In this document: positions 30,330 through 42,884 of the stretch, in pieces
Position numbering within the stretch: position 1 is the stretch's first letter
How the letters are laid out: each line of letters begins with the position of its first letter
Origin: Cyprinodon diabolis
Taxonomy: Eukaryota > Chordata > Actinopteri > Cyprinodontiformes > Cyprinodontidae
NCBI GenBank assembly: GCA_030533445.1
Contig: CM060069.1
Span: forward strand, 5,190,716 to 5,254,715
Direction of reading: 5' to 3'
Length of the DNA stretch: 64,000 bases
Notes under the pieces: generated by a model
Told to the model about the DNA's origin: nothing
The model's input: only the letters and a program-made list of their open reading frames with translations
The model's database searches: none
Made by a program: the position numbers and the translations under genes

Positions 30330-30802
30330 ATGATACACGGATTTATTTGCTGGGGTACACTTTGAAAAACAAATCTCAAATGTCTTTCTCTTTTTCACTT
30401 TAATTAAGTAAAAGGATGAGGAGTCTTGAAGAAGAAAATTAAAATCCAAATAGGATGATTGATTACTAACTTTATTTATGAGTCAAGTAATGCAGCCACA
30501 TTCTTAAAATGAAAAAGCTTTTATGAAAATTATTTTTGATTTCCAAATTTTACATTTCAAATTGAATTTTGGTATGTATTTGCTGGGGTACATTTTGAAA
30601 AATAAATCTCAAATGTCTTTTTCTTTTTCATTTGAATTAAGTAAAAGGATGAGCAGTGTTAAAGAAGAAAATCAAAATGCAAACAGAATTATTGATTACT
30701 GATTTTATTTGAGTCAAACAATGCAGCCACATTATTAAAATGAAAAAGCATTTCTGAAAAAACGTTTTCATTTGAAATATAGTAACGATTTGCTTCCATA
30801 CC
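30330..30802. repeat. Second copy of the ~230-bp foldback-type units
   Basis: Two tandem units matching those at 19.4-21.1 kb, including ATTGATTACTAACTTTATTT and GTCAAGTAATGCAGCCACAT. It ends in the same terminal sequence, AACGATTTGCTTCCATA (30784-30800). Confidence 0.85.
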
Positions 30803-31618
30803 ACCAGAGGCCTCAACTTGGTAAACTAAACAGGTATCTGTGTCAGGATGCACCTGTGACTATAAAATATCCTGACATGGATACATCCCTGCAGCATCTA
30901 TCTAGAAAGTAATGGCGACGCAAAGAGATTGTGTAACTGTTAAAATGCAGCAGGTTTGTACAGGTTGGCAGCAGCAGACCAAGCAACACTTTCAACAGGG
31001 TTTTAGATGACATTTGAAAAGAAACTTAATCTGCATAAGCCACATGGCTTGGCGTTATCTAATCTGTGACCTTAACAGTCATTGCATCTTTCATTATTTT
31101 CTTATGAAGTGTTTGTCTTTAATCAAATTCTGAAATGTTCCTTTTAAGGTGGGACCTAGTCTAGTAGGATGCACATTTTCAAAACAAATCTAACTGTGTT
31201 AACACTTTTCACAAGGTATATCCAGAGTTATTTTTCTTAGGTTTTCTTTAACTTTTCTTAAAATTTTAAGATTTGAGTTCCTCTTGAGTCAAATCTTCCT
31301 TTGTTTTGTTCTTGCATTGTTTTTTCCTCACTTCTTTCCACCACAGTCAACACTGGCTAAAAAACAGTTTCTTATGGTATAATCCCTTTACTAGTATGTA
31401 AACCTCTGTACTACTCAGTCTTTGGTCAGTTTAACTTTTTCATTTTTTGCTTTCCATGAACCCAGTAAATTGGGAACTTTCTGTTGTTAAAAAAAAGAAA
31501 AAAAACTTCTACAGCTTCTTGCTGTTTATCTTCTGGGAGCCTAACTCAATCCTGCTGTCCATGTGCTCTCCATGCCACAGCTTTGTATAATGTAAAAAAA
31601 ATTAAAAAAAACTTAATA
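30803..31618. other. No gene recognised
   Basis: AT-rich intergenic sequence; no convincing frame, RNA or repeat. Confidence 0.4.
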
Positions 31619-31845
31619 AAAATTAAATCCCTTTATTTTCCCACAATGGGGAAATTTACTCTGCATTTTAACCCATCCCCTTGGCGAACAATGGGCTGCC
31701 ATTGTGTGGTGATTGGGAAGAAAACAGGGGTTAAGTGTCTTGCTCAGGGACCCAGAGTGGAGAATGCGGGGATCGATCCAGGTGCTTGCAACCTTGTCAG
31801 AGTACAGGCCTTAAACCCATACGACTAACACTACCCCACTTTATG
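31619..31845. repeat. Interspersed repeat common in fish
   Basis: Text such as CACAATGGGGAAATTTACTCTG, GGGTTAAGTGTCTTGCTCAGGG and a GGGATCGATCC-type segment matches, from general familiarity, a widespread fish repeat tail. Not coding. Confidence 0.5.
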
Positions 31846-31865
31846 AATGATATGTTAGCTATTAC

Positions 31866-32196
31866 TTATTAGCTGTTGGCTGCTCAGTGGTACAGTGGGT
31901 AGCACTACCGCCTTGCAGCAAAAAGATCCGGGTTCATTATGGCTCTTTCTGCACGGAGTTTGCATGTTCTTCCTGAGCATGCGTGGGTTCTCTCCGGGTA
32001 CTCCAGCTTCCTCCCAGAGTCCAAAAAGATCACTGTTAAATCACAGGTCACTGGTTATTTCACCTCTCTAAATTATCCTTAGGTGTGAATGGTTGTTTGT
32101 CTCTGTGTTGCCCTGTGATGGAGTGGTGACCTGTCCAGGGTGGACCCCGCCTCTCGCCTTTAGACAGCTGGAGATAAGCACCAGAAAATGAATGGA
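31866..32196 (+). repeat. SINE-like repeat with tRNA-type head
   Basis: It starts GCTCAGTGGTACAGTGGGTAGCACT (box-A-like) with GGGTTCATTAT (decayed box B) about 40 bases on. A body typical of fish follows (GAGTTTGCATGTTCT, GTGGGTTCTCTCCGGGTACTCC, CCTGTGATGGAGTGGTGACC). Old, diverged and not flanked by a duplication I could find. Confidence 0.6.
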
Positions 32197-34734
32197 TATA
32201 TTATCTGTCATTCGCTGTGTTAGCTTCTGACATCTTGTCATTTTCTTACCTGTTCCTGTTGTGTTGCTTTGCACTTCAAACAAATTCAGCTTATCACTTG
32301 GGATCCTAATGACTTAATGATGATGGGTATTTGTGAGAAACAATTATTAAGCTCTCATTTACAAAAGTAATTAACAATGCAACGGTCAATAATGTGTTAT
32401 CTTCATGAATGAAATGCATGTGTAAAATCTTGCTGTGAGAACTGACTTAAAGATAAGTACATTTTTTTTTTTTTTATAAAAGCGTTTTTACTCCAAATCT
32501 GAACAGGTAAATAAGATAATCTGACAATGGAATAAGCATCTTTTCACTTAAAATAAGATTAGTTAGATATTATGCATTTAAAATAAGATAATGGAGTTCA
32601 GACAAAATAATCATCAGATAAGATCATGTGATGTTTTCTTATTATTTTTAAATTAAGTCATCTTTTTGTAATAGCAAAATGTCTTCATTTCACAAAGAAA
32701 GGTAAATTAGTGTATTTTACCTTATTCATTTACTTAAATTGAAATGTTTGCTGTGGTATTTTCTGATTAAAGATTTGTATAAAATAAAATAAGAAGCTTT
32801 TATTCTCTAACAGACAACTTATATCACAAACCTTAACATCTGACAGAATTAACTGAGTAAATTCACATGTACATTTTCTAATGTTTCACTCATTGTGGAA
32901 GAAAATACCAATCAAAAGCAACCCCGCCCTATGAGAAACATGAACAAGCTCCTTAACTGAACAGGTTTTTTCATCCTTGAATTAAACAGCTGTCGTCAAG
33001 AGTTTGTGTTAACTGGCAATTAGTGTTTTTATCACTGTGAAAGAATTTTGATTCATTTGTGCAGAGATGTTTCATTTCAGGTTCCCTGGAAAGTTTTAAA
33101 TAATTATAATCAGAATAATGTCCTTACTGAGACTAGTCCCCTCCAAAAAGAAAATATCTTATTGCCTAATTTTTGGCAGGAATATAGCCTAGCTGTACAT
33201 TTCCAAACAAATAATTCACATAGTAAACATAGAGAGAAATTACTTCGATACATTGTCTTAGGTTGATCTGAATTTAAGTGAAAACTTGAAAGTAAAATCA
33301 CTATTTAAAAAAAAAAAAAGGAAATTGTCATTATTAAGGTTATCTTTGTCTGAAATCTAAATTTGTTTAATCATTTGAAATATTTTAAAAGGAAAAAAAG
33401 AGAAATAGACAAAAAGGGAAAAGTGGTATATATATTTTCATAGTAATATATATTAATTAATGGATAATGCTAGAACTGGTACAATTCTCATATCTTAACC
33501 TTACATTATACTTATTTAAACCATTGCAACATCAGTGGGAAAAAAAGCTTAAAGATCCTGACTTTAGGGACTACTGCAGTTTTTTTTAATGGAATTGAGA
33601 AATACAATAAACATACAATCTGGTAAAAAATCTACTGAAACAAGCATAATGTAAAAAAAGAAGAATGAAAAAGAAAAATGTAGTCTGATTAGGATGTAAG
33701 AGTAATTTTTCATTTGTAGAAAAGGTCACACTGAATGTATTGTGAAGGTGTTTACAAAATATGACAATGATAAGAAGAATGAAAGCCTAGTTTGCTCATT
33801 CTGCTTTTTAATAGCATCGACATGCTCAAGCCAAAGGGTGAATCAGCTATAACTCCCTGATTCACTATATAAGTGACCCAAGCAATACTAGCAATTATGC
33901 TTTTATTCAGGCTTTTATCAGGCTTTTTTAATATTGCTAAGGGAAAACTGCTTTTCATTTTATCTACTATCCTGGATGCGGCATTGTCATCTTTGTCACC
34001 TCCATCAACCCCGCTCATGATGGAGTATGTTTTCTATTAATCCAAGAAAACATTTATTGTTTGGCAGAAACAAAAGTAAACATTTCTACAGTATATAAAA
34101 AACATTGACACAGTACGTTTCTAAGATTATCACATTCTACATAGCCTGAAAACATGTTGTTAAACTTTCCTATTTCTTGTTTTTTGTTGTCTTTCGGTGA
34201 TAACGCTTAAGTTTGGTCCAAAGCATTTTTTCAAGAAAAAAAAAAAACTGTGCAAAGTACCAGTTATAGCACCTTGTAGAAAGTAAGGAAGGGTACAGTT
34301 TTGTTAACTAGCCCAGTATAACCAGCTTCAGAGAGGTTAAGCTCTCATTGGTCCATCATTTTGGTGTTTTAGTTGGTGACCAAAAACAAGATGCTTGACC
34401 AAGTTTTGCTCCAACATCTCTTGCTTTTTTATATACCCATTTTCCACTAGTATCGAATCACAGCAGGTCTTTTTTTTCTTTTTTACCGGTATTTACTTTT
34501 CGATGAAACCAGTGTTGCAAACTTACTGCTTTTGATGCTACCTTTCAGACCTATCTAGCACCTTTATTTCAAAAATCTCCAGAGTAGGCCACCTCCCTAT
34601 CTGCATACTGCAGCAGATACAGTAGTTGCCAATCAAAATTCCACCACTTTCCTTGGCTAGTCCCATACAACATCAATCTTTGTACTGAAATATTATTTCT
34701 GTCACGACTTTAGGACATTAAAATCTAAAGTGAA
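32197..34734. other. No gene recognised
   Basis: About 2.5 kb of AT-rich sequence with homopolymer runs (for example 32462-32475 and 33307-33319). The ORFs here are short and look like chance. Confidence 0.4.
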
Positions 34735-34996
34735 GCGTTATCTGTGCTCTCTTCATCCTCTGACACGGGAGCTGGCTCGGAGCTCGTCTGCCTGGCTGCC
34801 TTTTACAGTTTCTTTTTGTATCTCTGCCTCTGTCTCCTTGAACCCCAGTCGGCCTCAGCAGATGGCCGCTCACACTGAATCTGGATCTGCTGGAGGTTTC
34901 TTCCTGTTAAATTTTAGTTTTTCCTCTCCACTGTTGCTACAAGCATACTTAGTGTGAGTGGTTGCCTTCAAGTCAATGAGTTGATTCAATCAACTG
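34735..34996 (+). repeat. L2 LINE 3' UTR fragment
   Basis: It matches the 3' UTR of the L2 at 47.5-51.0 kb: GATGGCCGCTCACACTGA, CTGGAGGTTTCTTCCTGTTA and TTTTTCCTCTCCACTG. Confidence 0.8.
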
Positions 34997-35129
34997 TTCG
35001 GATTGGAAGATTGGAAGTCTCATCATTGTGGGGCAGACAAATGCAGCCTTATTTTTGCCTTTTTTAAAGGATGGGTCCGGTGGACTCTCCCTAGCGTTGG
35101 GTATCCCATGATTCATTGAGAGCCCAAGC

Positions 35130-37005
35130 CAACCGGTGTTCTGTCAGATGAGCAAACTGTGTCAGACCAGCAAACCCATAGTCAATACGGAAGTGCAAGA
35201 CGTCAGATTTGTGTTTAGTTTAGTTTTGTACAAATAATAGACTTTAAACTACCTCAACTGGCATGTATCCGTTTAGACATGTACAAAAGAAAAAATTTAA
35301 GGTCAGATCACAATACACTTAAAAAAAGTAAGTAATTAAATCACTGGCATAACTTTCTGAAAGATTGGTGTGGACATGTCCCCACCAATAATTTCCTCAG
35401 TCTCTCGAGTCCCACCTCTTGGTGAAATATTGTTGGATCTGTCGCTTTGGGACATAATATAATTTGGGGTCGCTATTCACTGTGTACAGAGTAGCTATGT
35501 GGAGGAGGAGACACTCAACAGCACTCAGTGAATTTTAACCAGCAGCTACTTCAATATATGTTTCAGTAAAGGTTAGGAGACAGGTTGGTTAAAAAAAAAT
35601 TAGAGATGCCACCGAAAAATCCATTTGTTACAGATACTGAGCTTTTTAAGCTAAAAATGGCAACATAGTGTATATTTATATAAGTTAAAAAAGCTGGGCT
35701 TCTCATAGGACCATTTTTCAGAGTTACAGAATAAAATTAACACATATTTGTTGTTTTCTTAATGGGCAGAGAATTAGACTGCATAGCTTCTAGATATCTT
35801 GAAAATTAGTGTGTCTGGCATCATTATATTGGTAGACAGGTTCATAAATCTGTTTTTAAGCAGAGCAGAGACACAATTAAAGGACAGCTGCTGATTTAAA
35901 GGTGAAACAGATTTACTGGGATATGCAACATGCAATAAAATATATCCCCATATTTGCAAGAAAAAATATGCAATGCTATAATAAAATTCAACATATCTTT
36001 TTGTCTTTTGTAGTTCAGCAAGACTCAGAAATAGCTGTACCAGCCAAGAGACAGTCAGACTCACCGGAAACAGGCTTAAAATTAAAATATAAGAAAGTTG
36101 CAGAATTAAAGCACAATAGTAATAAAAATCAGTGTATAAATGATTTTTGAAATATAAGGTTTAATATATAGATTTTGGCTGTCAACGACATATGGGACAA
36201 ATTTCTAAATTAGATTTTGTTGCTTGTGAAGGAGGATAATGACTTAAGCAGCTTAAAGGGAAGACATGCATGGATGGATGGATGGAATTGAAGTTGTGTC
36301 CATACTAGGGATGCATGATATATAGATATGTTGGGCATCGGTAATGGCTGTTATTCGTTATCGGCTGTTATTTTTTTATACATTAATGTTATTGAGCCCT
36401 TTATAAATAATGCACTAAAGGCAGGCATCTGTCTATAACTATAAATATTGTGGTTCTCTTGTGTTTCTCAACAATAGGAAAGCATTCAATAAATATATGT
36501 TTGAGCTCATTTATGGAAAGTATAAACCCTATTGAAAGCGTTCGGGTTGAGTAGCTGTAGGTCCATCAGACACTATCCTTAGAGCGTCCCCACCAACATT
36601 TATCACAAAGTTACACCCTTGAATTAAATAGCTTTTTTGTACATGACTAAATGAATACACGCCCCTTGAGTTAGTTTATGCCTGTTTATCCCTTTAGTTT
36701 ATCCCTTTAGTATTGTAATAAAAATAGACTTTAAACTATCTTAACGGGTGTGTATCCCTTTAGTCATGTACAAAAAAAACAATTTAATCACTTACTTTTT
36801 GGTGTTCTTTGAAGCGTATGGTGATCTCATCTTAAATTGTTTTTTTTTGTACATGATTTAAAGGATACATGTCTGTCAAGGTAGTTTAAAGTCTATTTTT
36901 TATACAAAACTAAAGGGATAAACTCAAATCTGACATCTTGCGCATGCGTATTGACAATGGGTATGCTGGTCTGACAGGGTATGCTGGTCTGAAAGAACAC
37001 CGGCA
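35130..37005. mobile_element. Element with ~190-bp inverted terminal repeats
   Basis: The left arm (35130-35325: CCGGTGTTCT, GTCAGACCAGCAAACCCAT, GTCAGATTTGTGTTTAG, ATAGACTTTAAACTACCT) is matched in reverse complement by the right arm (about 36815-37005). The right side carries a partial second copy of the inner part (36650-36790). The centre (35330-36640) is AT-rich with no transposase. It looks like a nonautonomous foldback-type DNA element. Confidence 0.6.
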
Positions 37006-37433
37006 CTATTTTTAGTGCCAGGTTGCACTGAAAACATGACATCAGAGGACTTATTCTGTTAGACAGATTTGTTGCATTAGTAGTTATAGTATGCTGTAAT
37101 AACAAAAATCCTAATTTGTGAGAACAGTTCATGCTAGGGTTCTCTTGTATGAGTACTATTATGGCAAGTTAGCTGTACTTCGCATTGGTATTAGGTAGCG
37201 TTAGCTTATCTTGAACTTTAGCTTGTATGCTTCTGTTTGATACTGCATTGATTATCTCTCTCACCTGGCTGCTTCATCTAAGCTTGCCACAACATCACCA
37301 GGTACTTTTATTTTAATATGAATCTGACCGTAGACATAAAGAGAAAGAGTCCAATCGTTGCTTGTTGGTCTCTCTACAGATTACATTTCTTAAAACTATA
37401 GGGCCGCCTTGTAATTGCTTTTTTTCTATGTCT

Positions 37434-37660
37434 GCTTCTGCTGGAGGTTTCTACCTGTTAAAAGGAAGTTTTTCCTTTCCACTGTCATTATAAGCATGCT
37501 TAGTGTGAGGGATTGCCTCGGAGTCAATGAGTCGATTCAATCAACTGGTTTTCTGTAGATAGAAAACTTCTAATCAATCTGACTGGATGATCTGGTTAAC
37601 TGTAAAGTTTCTTGAGATGGCGTGTTGTGAATTGGTGCTATATAAATAACCAGGATTAAA
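37434..37660 (+). repeat. L2 LINE 3' UTR fragment
   Basis: CTGGAGGTTTCTACCTGTTA through TTGGTGCTATATAAATAA, the same family as the tail at 50.8-51.0 kb. The stretch 37006-37433 to its left holds nothing I recognise. Confidence 0.8.
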
Positions 37661-38101
37661 CTGCATTTAAAGAGTCCACTCCTACTGGGAACAACGTCGT
37701 CATAATGAGAAATGAATCTAACTGAACTGAACCAACCCAACCTGATCTGAATGAATTAGACATTAGTGGAAAAGAGGAATGGGGCCTCCTTGCATGTTCT
37801 TTTTAACCATTCTTATATGACAGTACAACATTCACTAGAGAATAGTATTTCCATATCTTATTGACTTATCCAACCTATTAAAGGCATTGATTAAATAATG
37901 TGTAAAATATGTTTAAGATCCCAAAGAATGATGCAAAGTCTTAAATCTCCCATTATTTAGATCGTCACAGATTTAATGTACCCGTCCATTCTTTGGAGTT
38001 ACCTTTTCTATGTGTTTTAGTTCTTGAGAGTGTTCTTCAATGCTTATGTTTGTGCATGCTTGTGAACTGTATATAGGTGTTTGCAGAATAGCCTTCACAG
38101 C
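37661..38101 (-). other. Presumed 3' UTR side of the hapln1-like gene
   Basis: It lies directly downstream (minus strand) of the stop codon. No coding sequence is seen. I could not pick the poly(A) site with confidence; the UTR may run further and include the L2 fragment. Confidence 0.35.
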
Positions 38102-38391
38102 CTAATTGTTTTCCTTGTAGCAGTACACTCCGTACAGCTTTTGCTTTTTGTCAGGGAAGCCCATGAACCTCACAGCAGCTTCTGTGGGACTGCAGCGTCG
38201 TCTTGGATTAGAGATGGGATAACGGACACTGGCATCCGCCAACCAGCCGGCATCGCAGCGGTCGTACTTATTCAGCTTCCAGGCAGCAAACATTTGGCCA
38301 ACCTTAGCAATCTGAGCACCATCCTTTTGACAAGCCCTCACGGCTTCATCATAGGTCAGCTTAGAGGGGTGGTTAAGATAGTAGAATGTAC
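38102..38391 (-). CDS. hapln1: Hyaluronan and proteoglycan link protein, terminal exon (second Link domain)
   Basis: The minus strand reads from an acceptor (TCTCTCCAG) into an exon of 96 codons plus two bases, ending at TAG (complement of 38102-38104). It encodes a complete C-terminal Link module: TYDEAVRACQKDGAQIAKVG, YDRCDAGWLADASVRYPI, RRRCSPTEAAVRF and YGVYCYKENN, with the four Cys that form the two disulfides. The close match to the end of HAPLN1 is from memory of the family; hapln1a versus hapln1b is not resolved. The product is a secreted matrix protein that locks proteoglycans onto hyaluronan. Earlier exons are not in the window, so the preceding intron exceeds 25 kb and is full of transposons. 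Confidence 0.88.
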
Positions 38392-39890
38392 CTGGAGAGA
38401 CAAAACATACAACTCGATTACTGCAAGCATATTTAACCAGAACATCAATATATCCTTCTCAGAGTGAAGTAGAAGATAATGATCTTTTAGGAGGGAAGTT
38501 ACCAAAAGTCAGTCCTACAGTTCCAGCATCCTGCATGTTTTTAATGTGCCCCTGAATTTACACCTCTAACCAAATAACCTGATAATTAGAAGGGCCCTAT
38601 AGATGCTGATAAACAGCTAAAAAGTAGAGATTCATTAACAACATACAGGAGACCAACTCTTTACCTCTGGAGCAGTGCTTAAAGACTTCCAGTTAACTGT
38701 GCCTTCTCTCTTCTATTATTTACAAACTTTTATCACAGTATCAAAGAAGAATTGTTAAAATTTGCTTTATGTGTATGGAGTATATTTCAGTCCATAATTT
38801 ATGCAAGCAAAGTTTTGTAAATGAAAATTTGAAAAAAAAAATTTAAATTACGTGTAATCTGTTAAAAAAAATGTTTTAACTTGAAAAACGCTTTAACCAG
38901 ACAATAGGTTGTTAAAGTAACTTTAGTGTTTTAACAAAAAGAAATCATATATATTATTCAGATGATATTTTTTCATATTGTTTCATTTATCTTTTAGGCT
39001 ATTTTTTTATTTCTGTTTTTCAAATTGAGTTTTACAAACTTGTTTCAAATTACATTTTACAGATTAGTGCCCTCTCTACTGTAAGCAAAATTCCAACTGT
39101 GTCTATGCCAAAATCGACAAGCAAATAGAATGTGATCTGTACAATGCAGTTTGAAATGATGCATTTATAAGACTCTGAAAAACAGACATTTGAAAAAAAA
39201 ATGAAAATATAAAATCTGTATCATTATTTTTTTAAATACAACTTGAAAACAAACAAAAAACTGTTTCATTAAAAATAATGTAGATAATCTGAAAACCTTT
39301 TTCTGAATTGAAATGTTTCTGAATTGTATTTTGCTTTTACTCACAACAATAGTGGAACAAAATTTACTCCATATTTTAGATTAGAGACGCTTGTAACCAA
39401 CGAAGATAAAGTCTTTGGTCCCCAACATAATGAGACAATTCCAAACATGTATCCTTTGACTTCAGTGGGCGCCTCATGGAATCTATGAGGATTCCTGTCA
39501 TTGCCATGTGTCTCTCCTCTTAGTCTGGAGGCCAAAAGAAATATAAAATAATAATAAATGTAGGTCAGTCACCAGAAACGATCTGATTCTGATTGATAAA
39601 CGGGTACCACAGAGTTTGTCTAACTAGTTTTACCATGTTGTGATGTCATCAGCAGGCACAAGGTCCCAAACAGATCTGGCCATCCTAGCAGATCTGCTAC
39701 TAATAAATAATAAACAAACATGTTTATTTTTAGGTTACTTAGCATATGTGGGTAAAATTACAGAAAAGTAAGATTAGATGTATTTTTTTAAAAGGTGCAC
39801 TGTAGAACTGTAATTAAAAACCCTAACCATATAATATTGTTTGTATATGTTGAATTTTTCTTTACCAATTCTATATAGAGAAAAATGCCT
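38392..39890 (-). other. Start of the last hapln1 intron, no other gene seen
   Basis: AT-rich sequence following the splice acceptor (read on the minus strand), with no earlier Link or Ig exon. Confidence 0.5.
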
Positions 39891-39895
39891 CAAAC

Positions 39896-40530
39896 TGTCA
39901 TGTTGGGGTCTAATCTTCTAACCCACATGCAGAAACACTCAAGAGACAGGGAAAAAGGTTAAAAGGTTTATTGACAATGTTTTCAGAGAAACGTGAACTG
40001 GGTCTTGGTTCGTCAGGCTGGTCACGGGAGGGAAGCAACTAGAGGAGGACAGATTGGTTAGAGTGGATCCAGGAAACTTGCTGTTAAACGGAGGTTTGGG
40101 TTAATACCTGTTCAGGGGGTATTCTGACCGGCAGGGGGGGAACCTTGAGGGTCCAGAGGCTGATCGGCAGGCTGAGGGCGGAGGCGGAGACGGAGGCTGA
40201 GGCGGAGGGCAGACAGGCAGGTTCCAGGCAGCGAGAGTTTTCTCCAGGAGTTGACAGGTAACCAGATATGTCAGGTTCTGAGAGGCAGAAAAACAGAGTC
40301 AGAGAGGTTCTCAAAAAATCAGGAAAACAGATCAGAGTTTAGCTGGCTCAGGTTTGCTGGTACCATTACTGGCAAACACTCTGGCAGAGAAGTGTCAGCC
40401 TCCTCCTCCTTAAGAAGGCCTCCAGACGAGCAGATGGAAAACAGGTGTGCAGAAGTCAGCTCACGCCCTCAGGAGGAAGATCTCAGGCTCCCTCTGGTGG
40501 AGAAAGGTGACAAGCCTCCAGATCCCAACA
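39896..40530 (-). repeat. Solo Gypsy-type LTR
   Basis: 635 bp flanked by the 5-bp duplication CAAAC (39891-39895 and 40531-40535). On the minus strand it begins TGTTGGGATCTGGAGG, like the LTRs at 10668 and 44799, and ends CATGACA. Its interior differs, so it is a related subfamily. Recombination between two LTRs removed the rest of the element. Confidence 0.85.
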
Positions 40531-40584
40531 CAAACAATCTTTCTCTGTTTTGTTGCATCAATAATTTCTTTGCCAGGTAAAGAG

Positions 40585-40723
40585 TGTGGAGTCATATTTT
40601 TTTCCCTGCCACACTGGGAGCTGTACTGTACGCAGCTGTTTCGTGTTGCTCTCCCCTGCAGAGTAAAATAAAACCTTTTCTTCCTTGCATATCAACTCTC
40701 AGTGCTAATTTTTGTACTCCACA
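40585..40723 (+). repeat. 5' LTR of ERV-B, internally deleted
   Basis: 139 bp only. It jumps from the LTR start (…TTTTTTTCCCTG) to the R/U5 part (CCACACTGGGAGCTG). It is about 93% alike to the 3' LTR over shared parts. AATAAA-type signal at AAAATAAAACC (about 40667). Confidence 0.85.
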
Positions 40724-40726
40724 ATT

Positions 40727-40744
40727 TGGCGTCACGAGAACAGG
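40727..40744 (+). promoter_or_regulatory. Primer-binding site of ERV-B
   Basis: TGGCGTCACGAGAACAGG starts three bases after the LTR. The TGGCG start and the later ACAGGAT resemble serine-tRNA primers, but the match is imperfect. Confidence 0.55.
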
Positions 40745-42845
40745 ATCCTTCGCTGATCTGTCCGCTCTGTGGATTCTAGAAGAAGGGCTGATCCCCAGAA
40801 ACCATATGGGTTTTTCATCTACCACAAATAGGCCATTTCAGAGAAGGGGGACTCTTGTGATGCTCCACCGAGTGGATCGATGTCGACAGGAGGACAATAA
40901 CTTCAGGAGACTGAGAGAGGAAGAAAACTAACAAACTCCTTTAAAGGAAAAAAAATTACTAAAATATTGTTAAAACATTAAGTAGGCAGTCAAAAGACTG
41001 ACCAAAGTGGCCTTAAATAGGCTGAGGGTAAGTCTTTTTTAAGACTGAGGGCAAGTTTTTTTTTAAGACCGAGGTTGTAGGTCTTACTAAGGAAAAGTAG
41101 AACAAGTGTTGTAACAAAATAAAACGAGAAAACAACGATCCAGAGTAATTGTGAGCGCTTGAAATAAGGAAAAGAAAACAAACAAAAAAAAAGATAAATT
41201 AGAATATCTCATAATAGAATATAACATATAATATAATGATAGGAACAACTTAAGAAAATTCATTGTTGTTTTATTTACTAATGCACATCTTTCTTCTCTT
41301 TTTTTTTTACTATTCTGCTTCGGCTGTTGTGACTGCGGGTTCGCCTCCAATGGCGCCCCTGAGCACCTCCAGCCTGTATCCCAGTTTACCGCAAGCCTGC
41401 TGCTCTCTGTTCTACCTCCACCTTATCAACTGAAGGCTACAAATCCTTTTCTAATAGAGGATAACTTTTATTACCCTGGTTTTCAGAGAGCCAAACCAGA
41501 GGAGGAAGATGACGGGGGCGATCTGAGCTATCATTTGACCCCCAACCAGACTCACAAACAGACTTCAGTGTCCCTGGGGCCAACTGCGGGGATCCATCTA
41601 TCACCTTTGCTCCATGGTCACTAAGTAGGAGGCACTATCCTCAACAGACTGCAAACAGCCCCGTATGGACCGGCTCTTCATTCAAGGAGGGGCCGCCGTG
41701 AGGACAGTTGAGTGACTATAATAGAAAACGTGCAACAGGAAAAGAAAATAACAGACTGAGGCACAGCTGACTCTCCTCCAAAACTGCCACTAACAGTTTG
41801 GTCAGGTTTTATTTAGCTTTCTCTGATATATCCTATCATAGCAAACATTTCTATTTTTCTCTTATCTATAGGTACCTTTCTTTAATGATGTATTGCGTTA
41901 GAGATATCTGAGGATTATCTAATATAAAACTGTTTTCTGCCTGTTTTCTCACCTCATAATATATGACCTCACCACACCTCTGGTGTTTTCCAATCCACTT
42001 TGTCTGTTTAACTATGAATAGTGGATGAGCAGGGAGACTGTAGATTCTTGTATTGCTCAAATAATTTGGTAATAAATTGGCAATAGTTACCTTTTCTTTT
42101 CGAAATTAAATGCTGTAATAACAGGGCTGTCACATATGCTGCGCGTTTTTGATTGTTACTACATTGCTATTCCAGCATTTCTTAAGACACTGTGGGCGAT
42201 TCTAATCTGACCCCTTTCAAATCCCACCCTGTCATACCTAAAAATAATTAATTTCATAATTTTGCATTCAGTAAACAACACCCAAGAAACAAAATAAGGG
42301 GCCACTTTACATTTCTCTAGATCTGAAATGCTTTTCCTTTCCAGATCATCACACCGATAGAACACTGTTGTTATTTTGACACATGAGAAAGCATGTGTTA
42401 AAAGCGGAAGATATATATAAGGGTTTATATAATCATATAACATTTAATAATGATATTAAAATGAATAAAATGTTGCTATCATTAAATACTTCAGTTTAGT
42501 TATTCAAGCTATCTCAGTCTAGTTTTTTTTTGGATTCCTTCTTTTTTTTTAATCTTCGTCATTCCTGCTAGGCTGATTTATGAGGCTGAACTATTTACTT
42601 AGCTGTCTGCCCAAAAACCTGTGAACTGCAAGGCTGCTAAAGGGTCTGCTGCATGTCCCCACGTTTTGCTAACATGAGGTTTGAACTGGACAAATGGAGC
42701 TCTTAGATTTTACCTTTTTTCCTTCTTTTTCTTTTTTTTTTCCAAATAACATCTGGTGGGGCTTAAATGGTTACCTAAACAATTTTTCCATCCCTTTTGT
42801 GTTTTGACCCATGGGGGACCATTTGTCAAACGGGAGGATTAGGAA
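40745..42845 (+). other. ERV-B leader and decayed gag region
   Basis: An ATG at 40806 opens about 41 codons. At 41355-41640 another frame reads YQLKATNPFLIEDNFYYPGF and an acidic stretch, which may be gag. Everything is broken by stops. AT-rich sequence fills 41800-42600. Confidence 0.35.
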
Positions 42846-42884
42846 ATGGATGGATACAAATTGGTTAACAGTTATTTTTTTTCT

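Noticed and set aside
39341..39535. Earlier hapln1 exon on the minus strand
   Set aside because: No Link or Ig motif, no Cys pattern and no proper splice sites.
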